From contig WQST01000127.1 in NCBI GenBank assembly GCA_009787745.1, positions 1-7,031 of the forward strand: a stretch of 7,031 nucleotides of DNA, in the 5' to 3' direction. The position numbers and the translations under genes were made by a program. This document shows, piece by piece, positions 6,345 through 7,031 of this stretch. Source of the stretch: Lachnospiraceae bacterium. Lineage in GTDB: Bacteria > Bacillota > Clostridia > Lachnospirales > Lachnospiraceae. Numbering within the stretch: the stretch's first letter is position 1; each line of letters starts with the position of its first letter. The notes beneath the pieces are model-generated. The model had not been told where the DNA came from. It searched no databases and saw only the letters and a list, made by a program, of their open reading frames with translations.

Positions 6345-7031
6345 ATGTCTTTCGAATTCATAAAAAAACTACCCACCCCCGATATAATCCGCACCGATTA
6401 TCCCCTTCCCGACGCCCTGATAACCCAAAAACAAACGCTTGATTCCGAAATAAAAAAAGTCGTCACGGGCGAAAGTAAAAAATTCCTTCTCATCATCGGA
6501 CCTTGCTCCGCTGATAATGAAGAAGCCGTCTGTGACTACGTAAACCGCCTAAGCAAGGTGAACGAAAAAGTCAAAGACAAACTAATTCTTATCCCCCGAA
6601 TCTATACCAACAAACCCCGTACCACCGGTGAAGGTTACAAAGGCATCAGCCACCAACCCGACCCCGAAAAGAAACCCGATTTTCTTGCGGGGCTAATTGC
6701 CATGCGCGAAATGCACATCCGCGCCTTTAAAGAGTCAGGTTTATCCGCCGCCGATGAAATGCTCTACCCCGAAAACTGGCGCTACGTATCCGACATCCTT
6801 TCTTACGTTGCTATCGGCGCCCGTTCCGTTGAAGACCAACAACACCGCTTAACCGTCAGCGGCTTCGATGTACCCGCAGGAATGAAAAACCCCACCAGCG
6901 GCGACCTAACCGTCATGCTTAATTCTGTCTACGCCGCTCAACAAAAACACTCCTTTGTTTACCGCGGGTGGGAAGTAAATACCACCGGAAACCCCCTGGC
7001 GCACACTGTTTTACGCGGTGCGGTCAATAAT
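6345..7031 (+). CDS. 3-deoxy-7-phosphoheptulonate synthase (DAHP synthase, type I, AroG/AroF-like), C-terminus beyond window
   Basis: This enzyme condenses phosphoenolpyruvate with erythrose-4-phosphate, the first committed step of aromatic amino acid synthesis. 229 codons are visible without a stop; family members have about 340-350 residues, so about a third is missing. Conserved sites are IGPCSA 51-56 (Cys54, metal ligand in this family), RIYTNKPRTTGEGYKG 85-100 (Arg85, Lys90, substrate phosphate binding), ADEMLYPEN 136-144, GARSVEDQQHR 158-168, GMKNPTSGD 179-187 (Lys181) and GWEVNTTGNP 208-217. The ATG at 6345 follows GGAGG (6334-6338) by six bases. It is divergent from the response regulator and shares its promoter region. 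Which amino acid inhibits it cannot be read from the sequence. Codons strongly favour C at the third base (16 C, 3 G among the first 40 after the start), unlike the genes to the left. Confidence 0.93.
   Translation, partial: MSFEFIKKLPTPDIIRTDYPLPDALITQKQTLDSEIKKVVTGESKKFLLIIGPCSADNEEAVCDYVNRLSKVNEKVKDKLILIPRIYTNKPRTTGEGYKGISHQPDPEKKPDFLAGLIAMREMHIRAFKESGLSAADEMLYPENWRYVSDILSYVAIGARSVEDQQHRLTVSGFDVPAGMKNPTSGDLTVMLNSVYAAQQKHSFVYRGWEVNTTGNPLAHTVLRGAVNN

Overview
This window looks like a piece of chromosome from a low-GC Bacillota, most like Clostridia. Reasons are AGGAGG-type ribosome binding sites, strong TTGxxx-N17-TATAAT promoters, A/T-leaning codons, and family variants that I associate from memory with clostridial proteins in the ligase, HflX, EPSP synthase and DAHP synthase. 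No species can be named, and there is no sign of phage, insertion sequence, CRISPR array or RNA gene.

Layout. Positions 1-6200 are read from the minus strand and 6345-7031 from the plus strand. In minus-strand reading order the genes are: an OmpR-type response regulator (6200-5535); its sensor kinase (5496-4396); a small membrane protein resembling the flagellar stator MotA (4313-3756); EPSP synthase aroA with its own promoter (3703-2345); the ribosome-associated GTPase hflX (2301-1009); the 23S rRNA pseudouridine synthase rluF, overlapping hflX by 8 bases (1016-270); and the first 78 codons of the NAD-dependent DNA ligase ligA (236 to the window edge). On the plus strand a type I DAHP synthase begins at 6345 and runs off the end. 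No gap between genes exceeds about 145 bases.

How the parts relate. aroA, hflX, rluF and ligA are closely spaced with no visible terminator and are probably one transcript that mixes a shikimate-pathway step with ribosome and DNA maintenance. The regulator and kinase form a standard two-component pair. Two genes of aromatic amino acid synthesis, DAHP synthase (first step) and EPSP synthase (sixth step), flank that pair and the MotA-like gene. Regulator and DAHP synthase diverge from two good sigma-A-type promoters whose -35 boxes are one base apart, so polymerase binding at one should hinder the other.

The most interesting points are the back-to-back promoters, the lone shortened MotA-like protein next to a kinase with almost no external sensor domain, an aroA promoter placed so that its mRNA may be leaderless with a GTG start, and a strong C-over-G bias that runs across the regulator and DAHP synthase regardless of coding strand. 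I see no clearly undescribed defence or mobile system here.
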